Counted from the first letter of the stretch, positions 1 to 8,111 are shown. The stretch: 64,000 nucleotides of DNA from Chlorogloeopsis fritschii PCC 6912 (GCF_000317285.1 NZ_AJLN01000050.1:1-64000); one strand, 5' to 3'. Made by a program: numbers and translations. Notes: generated from the sequence alone by a model not told the origin.

Positions 1-55
1 GTTACCGAAATTTGAGGCTGAAAAAGATGACTAATTTCACAAAAAGGATACACCC

Positions 56-436
56 ATGAAGAAAGTTCTTGGCTTGGCAATTTTGGCTGCTTTTTTTGCT
101 ACCCCTGCTTTGGCTGGCGAAACTTTTGTTCGTAATGAGTGGACAAATAGCCATACCCAAACAAAAACTGATTTAAATCTTGATTCTAAAACCTATTCAA
201 CTCGGAATGAAAAATATGAGTCTTGGGCAGATAAGATTTACGTAGATGGTGATGTAGAAGTCAAATACACTTTGGGTGGTAAAGAAGTTGCATTTGATGA
301 TTTTACCGTTCACACTGCTGGTTCTTCTTTGTATGGTAACTACCATGAAAGTAATTACACCAAAGTCTATGGTACTATCCATAGCATTATGAATTCATAC
401 AGTAATGCCCACGAAACCACTGCTGGTGTTCGTTAA
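56..436 (+). CDS. Small secreted protein, unknown function
   Basis: I do not recognise the family. The 126-residue product opens with a clear signal peptide: MKK, a hydrophobic stretch to about residue 18, and an ALA-G cleavage site near residue 20. The mature part is polar, rich in Tyr, Asn, Ser and Thr, has no cysteine, and alternates in a way that suggests beta structure (for example around VEVKYTLGGKEVAFDDF). It is therefore probably periplasmic, thylakoid-lumenal or extracellular. An aaaagga element about 8 bases before the ATG is an acceptable ribosome site. A hairpin with a T-run follows at 473-495, so it is probably monocistronic. The role is not inferable from the sequence alone. Confidence 0.75.
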   Translation: MKKVLGLAILAAFFATPALAGETFVRNEWTNSHTQTKTDLNLDSKTYSTRNEKYESWADKIYVDGDVEVKYTLGGKEVAFDDFTVHTAGSSLYGNYHESNYTKVYGTIHSIMNSYSNAHETTAGVR

Positions 437-472
437 TCTTCAGACTGTTTGATGTTAACTGAAATGATTTTG

Positions 473-495
473 GGGTGGGTATTCCACCCTTTTTT
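473..495 (+). terminator. Rho-independent terminator after the first gene
   Basis: A GGGTGG/CCACCC stem with a 5-base loop is followed directly by six T residues. It ends three bases before the ATG of the next gene, so the second gene must either use a promoter overlapping this hairpin or depend on read-through. Confidence 0.6.
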
Positions 496-497
496 CT

Positions 498-953
498 ATG
501 AAATATTTAATATTTTTATCGATTGCACTGTCGGGATGGATTGCTTTTATCTATTCCCATAAAGATTTTTTTCTGAATCACTTTCCGATTTTGTACATGA
601 ACTCTATGTTCAAAATACCTCATCAAAATCCCCAAGGAAATATGCAGATTCAGCAAAAAGATTCTCGGTCTAATCAAATCAACCAAGATTTATATAATTC
701 TATCTCTACAGGAATGACTTATGCTGAAGTTCGTGCGATTATTGGCTGGGATGGTGTTTTGATTTACCAAAATGAGATTAATTTTGCTGGTGGAAAGATT
801 CGAGAGAAGATTTACCAGTGGAATAATTATGATATTTATTCAACAGATAATGAATCTCAAACAGTAGATGATCCTAACCCGTACTGGAGCATCACACTCC
901 AATTTCAAAATGATATTCTTATTCATAAAGCATCCTTTAACCTCAACCCTTAG
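498..953 (+). CDS. Membrane-anchored protein with possible BamE/SmpA-like fold
   Basis: The 151-residue product has one N-terminal hydrophobic segment (about residues 1-19) followed by a polar linker. The C-terminal part, from about residue 68, contains the phrase TGMTYAEVRAIIG. That resembles the 'GMt..eV..llG' turn of BamE/SmpA/OmlA-like domains, and a beta-rich stretch follows. I infer a small extracytoplasmic lipoprotein-like domain, but there is no lipobox cysteine. The ATG lies directly after a terminator T-run and has no good Shine-Dalgarno, so the start is uncertain. The stop codon lies inside the first arm of a 28-bp direct repeat. Confidence 0.6.
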   Translation: MKYLIFLSIALSGWIAFIYSHKDFFLNHFPILYMNSMFKIPHQNPQGNMQIQQKDSRSNQINQDLYNSISTGMTYAEVRAIIGWDGVLIYQNEINFAGGKIREKIYQWNNYDIYSTDNESQTVDDPNPYWSITLQFQNDILIHKASFNLNP

Positions 954-1106
954 GCTTTAAGCTGTAATTTGGCTGTCTGAGATCCTGCATCTTTCTCAAT
1001 AAAAGTAAGGTGGGCACTGTCCACAAAGTAAAAATCAGGATTTGAGGAAAGCTAGGCAGTGCCACCCTAAAAAAATTGCTTAGGCTTTAAGCTGTAATTT
1101 GGCTGT
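949..1106. repeat. 28-bp direct repeat bracketing an imperfect hairpin
   Basis: Bases 949-976 are repeated exactly at 1079-1106 (cttaggctttaag... ending ggctgt). Between them lies about 100 bp with an imperfect inverted pair (GGTGGGCACTG / CAGTGCCACC). The TAG stop of the upstream gene belongs to the first copy. It may be a segmental duplication or the scar of a small insertion. Confidence 0.7.
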
Positions 1107-1222
1107 ACTCAAAACCTGTTAACAATTGATGAAAAGTCGCTCTTTCCTAGTAATACTGGGATAGATATACTACTAAATTGAGCGAGATACCGTATAATAT
1201 TCATTTGTGCAGGAGATCTATT

Positions 1223-1774
1223 ATGGCTAGATTACAGCTAGAAGATGGCAAGTTATACACCGATCTCAAGGAAATCACCCAGGAACTTGCACCCTTACAT
1301 ATTCAACTCAATCGTTGGTCTGTAGGAGACAATCCTCAATTAAATCAGTTATTGGCGAAAGATAACCTTGATGAAGACGAAAAAGAACAAGTTCTAAAAG
1401 CTTTGGATGGCTACTTTGAGCAATTGAAACAAACTGCTGGCTACGAATCTCGTGATTTAATTGTCTTACATCCACAAACGCCCAATCTTGATGGGCTTTT
1501 AACAAAATTTGACAAAATTCATACTCATGCTGATGATGAAGTTCGCTACATCGTTGCCGGAGAAGCTATTTTTGGCTTCGTTCGTCCCGATGGTAGTCAA
1601 GTAGAGCTAACTGTGCAGCCAGAAGAGTATATTAACGTACCAGCCGGAACGGAGCATTGGTTTTATTTAACACCAGCACGCCGAGTTAAAGCAGTACGTT
1701 ATTTCGCTGGTACAGAAGGGTGGGTTCCCGAATATACGGGTACACCCATTCGCATCCATCAGGTGGTAGCTTGA
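1223..1774 (+). CDS. mtnD: Acireductone dioxygenase (methionine salvage)
   Basis: Cupin enzyme that oxidises acireductone with O2 to 2-keto-4-methylthiobutyrate and formate, the last oxidative step of the methylthioadenosine-recycling pathway. The metal-binding pattern is intact in the 183-residue form: H100, H102 and E106 within HTHADDEVRYI, and H145 in GTEHW. I chose the ATG at 1223 over an upstream in-frame start at 1178 because an AGGAGA lies 6-7 bases before it and the family usually begins MARLQLEDG. It is followed by mtnX after 24 bp and then mtnB, forming a compact operon. The metal (Fe or Ni) cannot be told from sequence. Confidence 0.93.
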   Translation: MARLQLEDGKLYTDLKEITQELAPLHIQLNRWSVGDNPQLNQLLAKDNLDEDEKEQVLKALDGYFEQLKQTAGYESRDLIVLHPQTPNLDGLLTKFDKIHTHADDEVRYIVAGEAIFGFVRPDGSQVELTVQPEEYINVPAGTEHWFYLTPARRVKAVRYFAGTEGWVPEYTGTPIRIHQVVA

Positions 1775-1798
1775 AAAAGTTGGGTTGCGGGAGAGGAA

Positions 1799-2446
1799 GT
1801 GAAGAGAATCGTTTTTTGTGACTTTGATGGCACGATTACTGTAAAAGAAACCTTTGTTGCAGTTCTCAAGCATTTTGCGCCGCAACTTTCTGCGCAGTTA
1901 ATACCCCAAATGTACGCACGAGAATTAACGCTACGTGAGGGAGTGCGGCGAATTTTGGAATCAATTCCATCCTCTCGCTACCCTGAAGTTTTAGAGTTTA
2001 CACGGTGTGAGACAATTCGTCCGGGATTTACAGAACTGCTGGATTTTCTAGAAGCACAGAAAGTGCCTTTAGTTGTAATTTCTGGCGGGCTGCGGGGGAT
2101 GGTGGAAGTTGTTTTGGGTGAACTGATACCGCGAATTCATGCTCTCCATGCAGTCGATATAGATACTAGTGGTGAGTATTTTCAAGTAAACTCGGAATTT
2201 GAGGGTGAAACGGAGTTAGTCGCCAAAGTACAAGTGATGGAAAAGTACTTGGTTGATGAGAAAATTGCTATTGGCGATTCTCTTACCGACCTAAATATGG
2301 CATTAGAAACACCGATAGTGTTTGCCCGCGATCGCCTTGCCCAATACTTAGAAGAACACCAAAAACCCTACATTCCCTGGCAAGACTTTTTGGAAGTGCG
2401 TGACTACTTAGCAAAATTGTGGAATTTAGTCTCAAACGATGAATAG
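1799..2446 (+). CDS. mtnX: HAD-type phosphatase of methionine salvage (MtnX)
   Basis: A HAD-superfamily phosphatase, 215 residues. Motif I is FCDFDGTIT (nucleophile D8, acid D10), motif II is VVISGG near residue 100, and the acidic motif IV is AIGDSLTDLNMA near residue 160. In the salvage pathway it removes phosphate from 2-hydroxy-3-keto-5-methylthiopentenyl-1-phosphate to give the acireductone used by MtnD. The start is GTG with a GGGAGAGGA just upstream. The gene lies between mtnD and mtnB and overlaps mtnB by 8 bp, suggesting translational coupling. The family call relies on this context; the motifs alone would also fit a phosphoserine-phosphatase-like enzyme. Confidence 0.88.
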   Translation: MKRIVFCDFDGTITVKETFVAVLKHFAPQLSAQLIPQMYARELTLREGVRRILESIPSSRYPEVLEFTRCETIRPGFTELLDFLEAQKVPLVVISGGLRGMVEVVLGELIPRIHALHAVDIDTSGEYFQVNSEFEGETELVAKVQVMEKYLVDEKIAIGDSLTDLNMALETPIVFARDRLAQYLEEHQKPYIPWQDFLEVRDYLAKLWNLVSNDE

Positions 2447-3068
2447 CTCAACCCTAACTGATGCCCGTCTAGAGTTAATCGCTGCTGCCCGTCACTTTTA
2501 CCAACAAGGTTGGATGGTGGGAACTGCGGGCAATCTCTCGGTGCGTTTGCCTGATGGTAGCTTCTGGATTACAGCTAGTGGAAAGTCTAAAGGCGAATTA
2601 GCACCCAGTGATTTTGTTCGCATTTATCCAGACGGTAGGGTGGAAAAAGCTGCTGATAATTCCAAACCCTCTGCTGAAACTGCCATTCACCAAGCTATCT
2701 ATAATCTTTTTCCTGAAGCTGCTAGCTGCTACCACATCCACTCGGTTGAGGCAAATTTGGTATCTCATTTTGCCCAAGCAGATGTTCTACCCCTGCCGCC
2801 ACTAGAAATGCTGAAAGGATTGGGAGTTTGGGAAGAAAATCCAAATTGTGTAATGCCTGTATTCGCAAACCATTTACAGGTGAAGCGCATCGCCGATGAG
2901 ATAAAAGAAAGATTCAGTGTCACTCCTCCACAAGTGCCAGCCCTACTTATCCGCAATCACGGTGTTACAGTTTGGGCACCTTCTCCCACAGAAGCTCGTA
3001 ATTATATTGAGTTAGTTGAGTATATTTTTCGTTATATGGTTGCAGCCCATCGAGTAGGGATGAGATGA
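2439..3068 (+). CDS. mtnB: Methylthioribulose-1-phosphate dehydratase
   Basis: Class II aldolase-fold zinc enzyme, 209 residues, that dehydrates 5-methylthioribulose-1-phosphate. Visible features are the N-terminal GWMVGTAGNLSVR, the substrate-phosphate loop ITASGKSKGEL, the zinc-site histidines in CYHIHSVEANL, and RNHGVTVW further on. The ATG overlaps the end of mtnX by 8 bp, so translation is probably coupled. No mtnA or mtnK is in the window, so the early salvage steps must be encoded elsewhere. After its stop the intergenic DNA turns into polypurine and heptamer repeats. Confidence 0.92.
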   Translation: MNSSTLTDARLELIAAARHFYQQGWMVGTAGNLSVRLPDGSFWITASGKSKGELAPSDFVRIYPDGRVEKAADNSKPSAETAIHQAIYNLFPEAASCYHIHSVEANLVSHFAQADVLPLPPLEMLKGLGVWEENPNCVMPVFANHLQVKRIADEIKERFSVTPPQVPALLIRNHGVTVWAPSPTEARNYIELVEYIFRYMVAAHRVGMR

Positions 3069-3136
3069 GAGAGGGGAGATGGGGAGACAAGGGGACAAAG
3101 AGACACGGGGAGCAATAGACAACCAACTATTAATTG

Positions 3137-3164
3137 TACAGACGCGATTAATCGCGTCTGTACC
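3137..3164. repeat. Perfect 28-bp palindrome
   Basis: The sequence reads gtacagacgcgatt followed by its exact reverse complement. The core AGACGCGAT-ATCGCGTCT recurs in slightly different form inside the small mobile element at 40065-40084. It is a dispersed palindromic repeat and could also act as a hairpin after mtnB. Confidence 0.8.
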
Positions 3165-3216
3165 AAATGACTAATGACTAATGACTATTGACAAATGACC
3201 AATGACTAATGACTAA
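3165..3216. repeat. Heptamer short tandem repeats (TAATGAC type)
   Basis: Successive imperfect copies of TAATGAC run from the palindrome into the next gene. They create an ATG at 3209 in frame with that gene, which I think is not its real start. Confidence 0.8.
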
Positions 3217-3220
3217 CAAA

Positions 3221-3511
3221 ATGACTATTCGCGTTGTTGCCCGTATTATTGCTCTACCGGATAAAGTGGAAGCACTCAAGGCTGTACTGCTGGAATTAAT
3301 TGAACCTACACGGCAAGAAAACGGCTGTATAAAGTACGAATTATTACAAAATCAATTCGATCCTACAGACTTGACTTTTGTTGAGGAATGGTCTTCTAAT
3401 GATGCTCTTGATGCTCATCTTGCATCAACCCATATTGAAAAGGCAGTAGCTCAACTAGATGGTTTAGTCGCTGCTGAACCAGATATTCGCCGCTATCATC
3501 TTTTAAAATAG
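3221..3511 (+). CDS. Antibiotic-biosynthesis-monooxygenase (ABM) domain protein
   Basis: A single ABM domain of 96 residues beginning MTIRVVARIIAL. It shows the family features: the first beta strand, a helix around VEALKAVLLELIEPTRQENGC, a YELLQN strand, the FVEEWSS motif, and the HLASTHIEKAV helix. Such proteins are cofactor-free quinol or aromatic monooxygenases or heme-related ferredoxin-fold enzymes, usually dimeric. The substrate is unknown. I prefer the ATG at 3221 because the earlier in-frame ATG at 3209 is produced by the heptamer repeats. Neither has a good ribosome site. Confidence 0.82.
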   Translation: MTIRVVARIIALPDKVEALKAVLLELIEPTRQENGCIKYELLQNQFDPTDLTFVEEWSSNDALDAHLASTHIEKAVAQLDGLVAAEPDIRRYHLLK

Positions 3512-3565
3512 TAAAATCCCCTAATAGTTGTGCCTCTAAATTCGCTTCCAGCATGACAATAGCAA

Positions 3566-3596
3566 GCCCCTCCAAGTTGGCTTTACTTGGAGGGGC
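3566..3596. terminator. 12-bp perfect hairpin between convergent genes
   Basis: GCCCCTCCAAGT and its exact complement are separated by a 7-base loop. It lies between the convergent ABM and infC genes. It lacks a strong T-run on either strand, so it may be a bidirectional transcript-end structure rather than a classical terminator. Confidence 0.5.
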
Positions 3597-3797
3597 AGTT
3601 TGAAGAAAGAGGGTGATCGGGGGCAGCAAATCTCTTAGTTTAGTTGACAACTGCATAACTCTTGGGAAACTTAGGATTCAACAAGAATGCCTAAACACTT
3701 TCAGTTGCTGCAACCCAGTCATACTCTGCCAGCAATTTTGGAATGATTTTCAGTTGTTACTCGCTCGTTTTCACTTAGCGATCGCACAAATTTTCAT

Positions 3798-4286
3798 TTA
3801 GGCAGGAATGACTTGAACAATTAGTGAGCGTTTATCAAGCGACTGGACTTTACCCACTGAACTAAGATCGCTGACAATGCGATCTAACAGTTTTCCAGCA
3901 GCATCGCGATACTGATGCTCTCGACCTCGTAAACGAATGGAAAACTTAACTGAATCGCCTTTACTCAACCACTGGGTAGCTTGATTGATGCGTAAATTAT
4001 AATCGGCCGCACCTACGTTTGGCCGGAACCGAACTTCTTTTACTGTAGGTCTAGAACTCTGACCCTGACGTTTTTTCTTTTGATACTGAAGCTTGCCGTA
4101 GTTGAGAATTTTCGCCACTGGTGCCTCTTTGCCTTCGGAGACTACAACTAAATCGAGATCTACGCTCTCGGCTAGCTGTAGAGCCTCACGGGTGTTGACT
4201 AGACCACGATTGTTATTCTCATGATCTATCAAGAAGACTTGAGGTGACTTGATCTGCGAGTTAATTAGTTGTTTTTGGACTACGAT
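3798..4286 (-). CDS. infC: Translation initiation factor IF-3, non-AUG start
   Basis: IF-3 binds the 30S subunit, prevents premature 50S joining and checks start-codon fidelity. The product of about 162 residues has the N-domain (SPQVFLIDHENNNRGLV), the lysine-rich linker (KLQYQKKKRQG) and the C-domain (VKEVRFRPNVGAADYNLRI to SLIVQVIPA). The N-domain homology extends upstream of the first ATG/GTG/TTG-type codon (TTG, 4232). The reading frame is closed by TGA at about 4299-4301, and no AUG, GUG or UUG lies between. A GAGAGGA sits 7 bases before an ATC codon at 4286-4284, which I take as the start. This mirrors the rare AUU start by which IF-3 controls its own synthesis in E. coli. ATA at 4292 or ATT at about 4268 are alternatives. 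Confidence 0.88.
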   Translation of the reverse strand: MVVQKQLINSQIKSPQVFLIDHENNNRGLVNTREALQLAESVDLDLVVVSEGKEAPVAKILNYGKLQYQKKKRQGQSSRPTVKEVRFRPNVGAADYNLRINQATQWLSKGDSVKFSIRLRGREHQYRDAAGKLLDRIVSDLSSVGKVQSLDKRSLIVQVIPA

Positions 4287-4293
4287 AGTTATT

Positions 4294-4300
4294 TCCTCTC
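4294..4300 (-). promoter_or_regulatory. Shine-Dalgarno that fixes the infC start
   Basis: GAGAGGA on the minus strand, read 4300 to 4294. Its 7-base spacing to the ATC at 4286 supports that codon as the start. An in-frame TGA lies directly upstream. Confidence 0.55.
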
Positions 4301-4418
4301 AATTTTTCAATTGTTTGCTTTGCAATTAATGCTAAGGTAGCACAATCCTAACTATGAACATAGATGCGGACATAGTTAGGGTAAGTTATGTGTTAAAAAT
4401 AATACTTCTTTGGGAAGT

Positions 4419-4607
4419 TTAAAGCCTGTAATCAGAACTAGGACGATGCCTGACTTGATATGCCCTTAATGCGGCTTGAGGAATTACAGTTCTTCTATTT
4501 CTTCTAAAAACAGGGATTTGACCTTTTTGCACAGCTACATACAAATCGCTCTGGCTCATGCCCAAACGTCTTGCTGCCTCTGCCAGTGAAACACCTTGCA
4601 TCCGCAT
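4419..4607 (-). CDS. Small helix-turn-helix (excisionase/MerR-like) protein
   Basis: A basic protein of 62 residues. The helix-turn-helix is visible as SLAEAARRLGMSQSDLYVAV, followed by the wing KGQIPVFRRNRRTVIPQAAL. This is the excisionase/BldC-type 'winged' motif that recognises DNA. I chose the ATG at 4607 because a GGAAGG lies 8 bases upstream; a longer TTG start at 4628 is possible. Its neighbours, infC and an amidotransferase, give no functional hint. It could be a stand-alone regulator or a leftover of a mobile element; no integrase is nearby. Confidence 0.7.
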   Translation of the reverse strand: MRMQGVSLAEAARRLGMSQSDLYVAVQKGQIPVFRRNRRTVIPQAALRAYQVRHRPSSDYRL

Positions 4608-4861
4608 ACGCTGTTGCCTTCCTTGCAATCGTAATTAGATTGCTATCTAAATTAAATTGTAACTAATTATTGAAAAATGTTAAAAATAATAAATAAATTT
4701 TGAACAAAAAAGACAAAATCAGCGATCGCATAAAATGAATGCAAAATCGGTGCAAACCAATGGAATCATTAACAAAGTAATAATTGCACCAGACAAGTTG
4801 ACGCATTCTAAAGTATCTTAAGACCACAGACATTAGTCTAAAGTTCACAACCACAACTGCT

Positions 4862-5641
4862 ATGTGTCAACTGCTGGGAATGAATTGCAATGTTCCGACG
4901 GATATTTGCTTTTCTTTTGAGGGCTTTTCGGCACGGGGAGGAAAAACTGACGATCATAGCGATGGTTGGGGCATTGCTTTTTTTGAGGGAAAAGGGTGTC
5001 GGATGTTTATAGATCCCAAATCCTCTGTCAGTTCTCCGATCGCAGATTTCGTGCGATGCTATCCCATCCACTCTACCCATGTAATCGCCCATATCCGCAA
5101 AGCCACCCAAGGTGAAATTGCTTTAGAAAATTGCCACCCCTTCCGCCGCGAACTGTGGGGACAGTATTGGGTGTTTGCCCACAACGGCGATTTACCGAAT
5201 TTTTCTCCGGTTGGTATGCAGTTTTATCAAGCTGTAGGTAACACCGACAGTGAAAAAGCTTTCTGCTTGATGTTAGAAACTTTACGAGAACGCTTTCCCT
5301 TTGGTAAGCCTCCTTTAGAAGAGTTATATCCAGTATTACAAGAAGTTACTGATAAACTCGCTTCTACAGGTATTTTTAATTATTTACTAACCAATGGCGA
5401 ACACTTTTTTGCTCATTGCTCAACTAAACTTTGCTACATTGTTCGGCAAGCACCGTTTGCTGCTGCTCATTTAATAGACGAAGACGTAACAGTAGATTTC
5501 CGAGAATTGACTACTCCTAGCGATCGCGTCGCCGTGATTGCTACTACTCCTCTCACCGACAACGAAGTGTGGACACCGATCGCACCAGGGGAATTACTGG
5601 TTTTTCAAGACGGTTTGCCCATAACTAAAGAATTAAGCTGA
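4862..5641 (+). CDS. Class II glutamine amidotransferase (YafJ-like)
   Basis: An Ntn-type glutaminase of 259 residues. After removal of Met1 the catalytic residue is Cys2 (MCQLLGMNCN). The family signatures SDGWGIAFFEG (near residue 38), HIRKATQGEIALENCHPF (near residue 77), WVFAHNGDL and GNTDSEKAFC are present. It hydrolyses glutamine and passes ammonia on, but stand-alone members such as YafJ and EgtC-like proteins have varied or unknown acceptors. A C-terminal beta-rich section completes the fold. No second synthetase domain is fused and no candidate partner is adjacent. The start must be this ATG, because the cysteine has to be residue 2. Confidence 0.85.
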   Translation: MCQLLGMNCNVPTDICFSFEGFSARGGKTDDHSDGWGIAFFEGKGCRMFIDPKSSVSSPIADFVRCYPIHSTHVIAHIRKATQGEIALENCHPFRRELWGQYWVFAHNGDLPNFSPVGMQFYQAVGNTDSEKAFCLMLETLRERFPFGKPPLEELYPVLQEVTDKLASTGIFNYLLTNGEHFFAHCSTKLCYIVRQAPFAAAHLIDEDVTVDFRELTTPSDRVAVIATTPLTDNEVWTPIAPGELLVFQDGLPITKELS

Positions 5642-5794
5642 TATTAACTCCACCTTTGCAAACAATTAAAGTCTCAATGGTAGCTTCATCTCGGCAAAGT
5701 AACAGTTAACACCTTGACATTGGCAGAGATGCGATTACCCTGCTTGTGTTGTCTGTTGCTCTGCTTTTATTCACCTGTTAGCCAGGGAGAAAGT

Positions 5795-7381
5795 ATGATG
5801 GACTACCAGAATTTTCAGCGGTTTCTAAACAGCCGAATCAAGCGGCGTAACTTCATCATTGGAACAGGGGCATTAACTGGTTTGGCGATCGCCAGCCAAA
5901 TTCCTCATCCCAGAGCGATCGCCAAAGCAAGATTTTCTGATTATCCTTTTAAACTTGGTGTAGCATCGGGTGAGCCTTATCCAAACAGTGTAGTCATTTG
6001 GACTCGTTTAGCTCCCGATCCTGTAAATGGGGGTGGAATGCCTCTTGTGAATGTACCAATTCGCTGGGAAGTCGCAACCGACTCCAACATGAGGCAGATT
6101 GTAGCTAGAGGTACCGAGATTGCCACTCCAGAATTAGCTCACTCAGTTCGAGTTGTGGTTGAGGGACTCCAGCCGGAACGTTGGTATTGGTATCGATTCA
6201 TCTCAGGTAAAGAAGCTAGTCCGATTGGTCGCACTCGTACAGCACCTTCACCAGGTAACTATGTAAATAAATTTACCTTCGCACTCGCTTCCTGCCAGCA
6301 TTACGAGCAGGGATACTACACTGCCTACAAATACATGGCTCAAGAAAATCTGGATTTGGTAGTGCATGTAGGTGACTACATTTATGAAGGGCCAATTGTA
6401 CAAGGACGTGTCAGACAACACAATGGCCCTGAAATTAAAACTTTAGAAGATTATCGCAATCGCCACGCCCTCTACAAAACCGATCCCAACCTGCAAGCTG
6501 CCCATGCTGCTTTCCCCTGGATTGTGACTTGGGACGATCACGAGGTGGAAAACAACTATGCTAACGCCATCTCTCAGCTCGACGATGACGATCAAGATCC
6601 TAACGAATTTCTAGCTCGTCGAGCAGTAGCTTATCAGGCATACTACGAACATATGCCGCTACGTCCATTCTCCCGACCACAGGGGCCAAATATGCAGCTT
6701 TTCCGGCGGCTTTCCTTTGGTAACTTGGCAACATTCCACGTCTTAGATACCCGACAGTACCGTACCGATCAGCCTTGTGAAGATGGAGTCAAGGAACGGT
6801 GTGCAGGAACTTTCGATCCGAATGCAACGATTACTGGCAAAGCACAAGAAGATTGGTTACTCGAAGGTTTAAATACTTCACAGACTCAATGGAACATTTT
6901 GGCTCAACAGGTTCCCATTGCTCAAAGAGATATGACACCAGGAGAAGGCGCAACTTTCAGTATGGATAAATGGGATGGATATCTAGCTTCCCGTAACCGA
7001 CTGATGAGCTTTCTAGAACAGCGCAAACCATCCAATCCAGTTTCCTTGGCTGGTGATGTACATTCCCACTGGGCAATGGATCTTAAGGCTGACTTCGATC
7101 AGCCAGATTCTACAACTGTCGGAAGTGAATTCGTTTGTACATCGATCAGTTCTGGTGGAAACGGAGCCGATACAAACCCTACCGTAGCAGCCTATCTCCC
7201 AGATAACCCACATATTAAGTTTTATAACGGTCAACGGGGGTATGTTCGTTGCTTGCTAACTCCTATAAACTGGCAAGCAGACTTTCTGGTGATGTCAAAT
7301 GTGACAACTGAGTCTGGCACCATCAGTAAACGTGCTTCATTTATCGTTGAAAATGGTCGTCCAGGGGTACAGCAAGTCTAG
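5795..7381 (+). CDS. phoD: Tat-exported PhoD-type alkaline phosphatase
   Basis: Extracytoplasmic phosphomonoesterase/diesterase, 528 residues. The N-terminus carries a twin-arginine signal (SRIKRRNFIIG, then a hydrophobic stretch) at residues 13-40. A beta-sandwich PhoD_N domain follows (about 50-150). The metallophosphatase domain shows FALASCQHYEQGYYTAYK, LVVHVGDYIYEG, WDDHEVENNY and SLAGDVHSHW, which provide the Asp, Cys, His and Asn metal ligands of Fe/Ca PhoD enzymes. I chose the ATG at 5795, preceded by AGGGAGAAAG, over an upstream TTG at 5714 because the Tat motif then sits near the N-terminus. It is probably induced by phosphate starvation, but I did not find a convincing Pho box. Strong hairpins follow the gene. 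Confidence 0.88.
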   Translation: MMDYQNFQRFLNSRIKRRNFIIGTGALTGLAIASQIPHPRAIAKARFSDYPFKLGVASGEPYPNSVVIWTRLAPDPVNGGGMPLVNVPIRWEVATDSNMRQIVARGTEIATPELAHSVRVVVEGLQPERWYWYRFISGKEASPIGRTRTAPSPGNYVNKFTFALASCQHYEQGYYTAYKYMAQENLDLVVHVGDYIYEGPIVQGRVRQHNGPEIKTLEDYRNRHALYKTDPNLQAAHAAFPWIVTWDDHEVENNYANAISQLDDDDQDPNEFLARRAVAYQAYYEHMPLRPFSRPQGPNMQLFRRLSFGNLATFHVLDTRQYRTDQPCEDGVKERCAGTFDPNATITGKAQEDWLLEGLNTSQTQWNILAQQVPIAQRDMTPGEGATFSMDKWDGYLASRNRLMSFLEQRKPSNPVSLAGDVHSHWAMDLKADFDQPDSTTVGSEFVCTSISSGGNGADTNPTVAAYLPDNPHIKFYNGQRGYVRCLLTPINWQADFLVMSNVTTESGTISKRASFIVENGRPGVQQV

Positions 7382-7409
7382 TTATTTGTTTATTGGCGGG
7401 TTTTTTTCT

Positions 7410-7508
7410 CATTACCATGCTCTGCATGGTAATGAAAACTCTGAGGCTCTGTCTCCAATCATCAAGCAGAGCCTCAATCAATGTTTTCCCAGGCTGGAGC
7501 CTGGGAAA
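7410..7508. terminator. Three consecutive perfect hairpins between convergent genes
   Basis: Hairpin 1: CATTACCATGC, 3-base loop, perfect complement (7410-7434). Hairpin 2: TGAGGCTCTG with its complement at 7467-7476. Hairpin 3: TTTCCCAGGCT, 2-base loop, complement (7485-7508). They fill the gap between phoD and the convergent hdeD gene and probably end transcripts from both sides. None has a strong T-run. Confidence 0.6.
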
Positions 7509-7541
7509 GAGAAAAAACGGGATTACCCTACTCACTCCAGC

Positions 7542-8111
7542 TTAAGCTTCGGTAGGTTGGTTAGGTTGACTCAAACTAGAACGTCCATTCAACGAGAGCA
7601 TGACGCGTGAGATGCCAGTAAACAGAACGCTAGCACCAACTAGTGTCCCAATTAGCCAACGCGCATTGAAGGGCCACTGGAACCAAATCATTGCACCTAA
7701 AAGCAGGGTTATAATACCATCACCCAAAACCCATGTCCAGTTTTGTTGTGGACGCAACCGAAATGCCAAGATTAACTCAAATATGCCTTCAGTTAGCAAA
7801 AAGCTACCCAATAATAGAGTCAGCGTCAGGACACCTGTTAAAGGGTAAACAAACAGCATCACACCAGTACCAATATATAATCCGCTTAACAAGAGCTTCC
7901 AAATAAAGCCGCCGCGATCGCGAGTTTGAAACGCATAGATGAGTTTGCTAACTCCGGCGCTAGCTAAAATCGCAGCAATCCAAGTTTCAGCAAAAATTGT
8001 GGAGACAGCTGGTGCAGCGATCGCAGCAATTCCCAGAACAATCAAAATAACACCAATTAAGAGCGAGTTGTTAAAACTCTTGTCAATTTCACCAGAAACA
8101 TTGGTTGTCAT
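7542..8111 (-). CDS. HdeD-family (DUF308) membrane protein
   Basis: A protein of 189 residues with about six hydrophobic helices arranged as the tandem three-helix repeats of HdeD/DUF308 proteins. Typical phrases are LIGVILIVLGIAAIAAP, LLSGLYIGTGVMLFVYP, TLTLLLGSFLLTEGIFELI and FRLRPQQNWTWVLGDGIITLLLG. In enterobacteria the family is linked to acid and stress resistance; its biochemical function is not known. It is convergent with phoD and separated from it by hairpins. The ATG start has a AGGGAAAAA-type upstream region. Confidence 0.85.
   Translation of the reverse strand: MTTNVSGEIDKSFNNSLLIGVILIVLGIAAIAAPAVSTIFAETWIAAILASAGVSKLIYAFQTRDRGGFIWKLLLSGLYIGTGVMLFVYPLTGVLTLTLLLGSFLLTEGIFELILAFRLRPQQNWTWVLGDGIITLLLGAMIWFQWPFNARWLIGTLVGASVLFTGISRVMLSLNGRSSLSQPNQPTEA

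Noticed and set aside
3165-3216. Heptamer arrays as a CRISPR
   Set aside because: The units are 7 bp, directly adjacent, and have no spacers; this is the usual short tandem repeat type of filamentous cyanobacteria.
3396-3656. 86-codon minus-strand open frame
   Set aside because: It lies antisense to the ABM gene and across the intergenic hairpin; no ribosome site and no family features.
7332-7610. 92-codon plus-strand frame after phoD
   Set aside because: It crosses three hairpins and the hdeD 3' end; no credible start.
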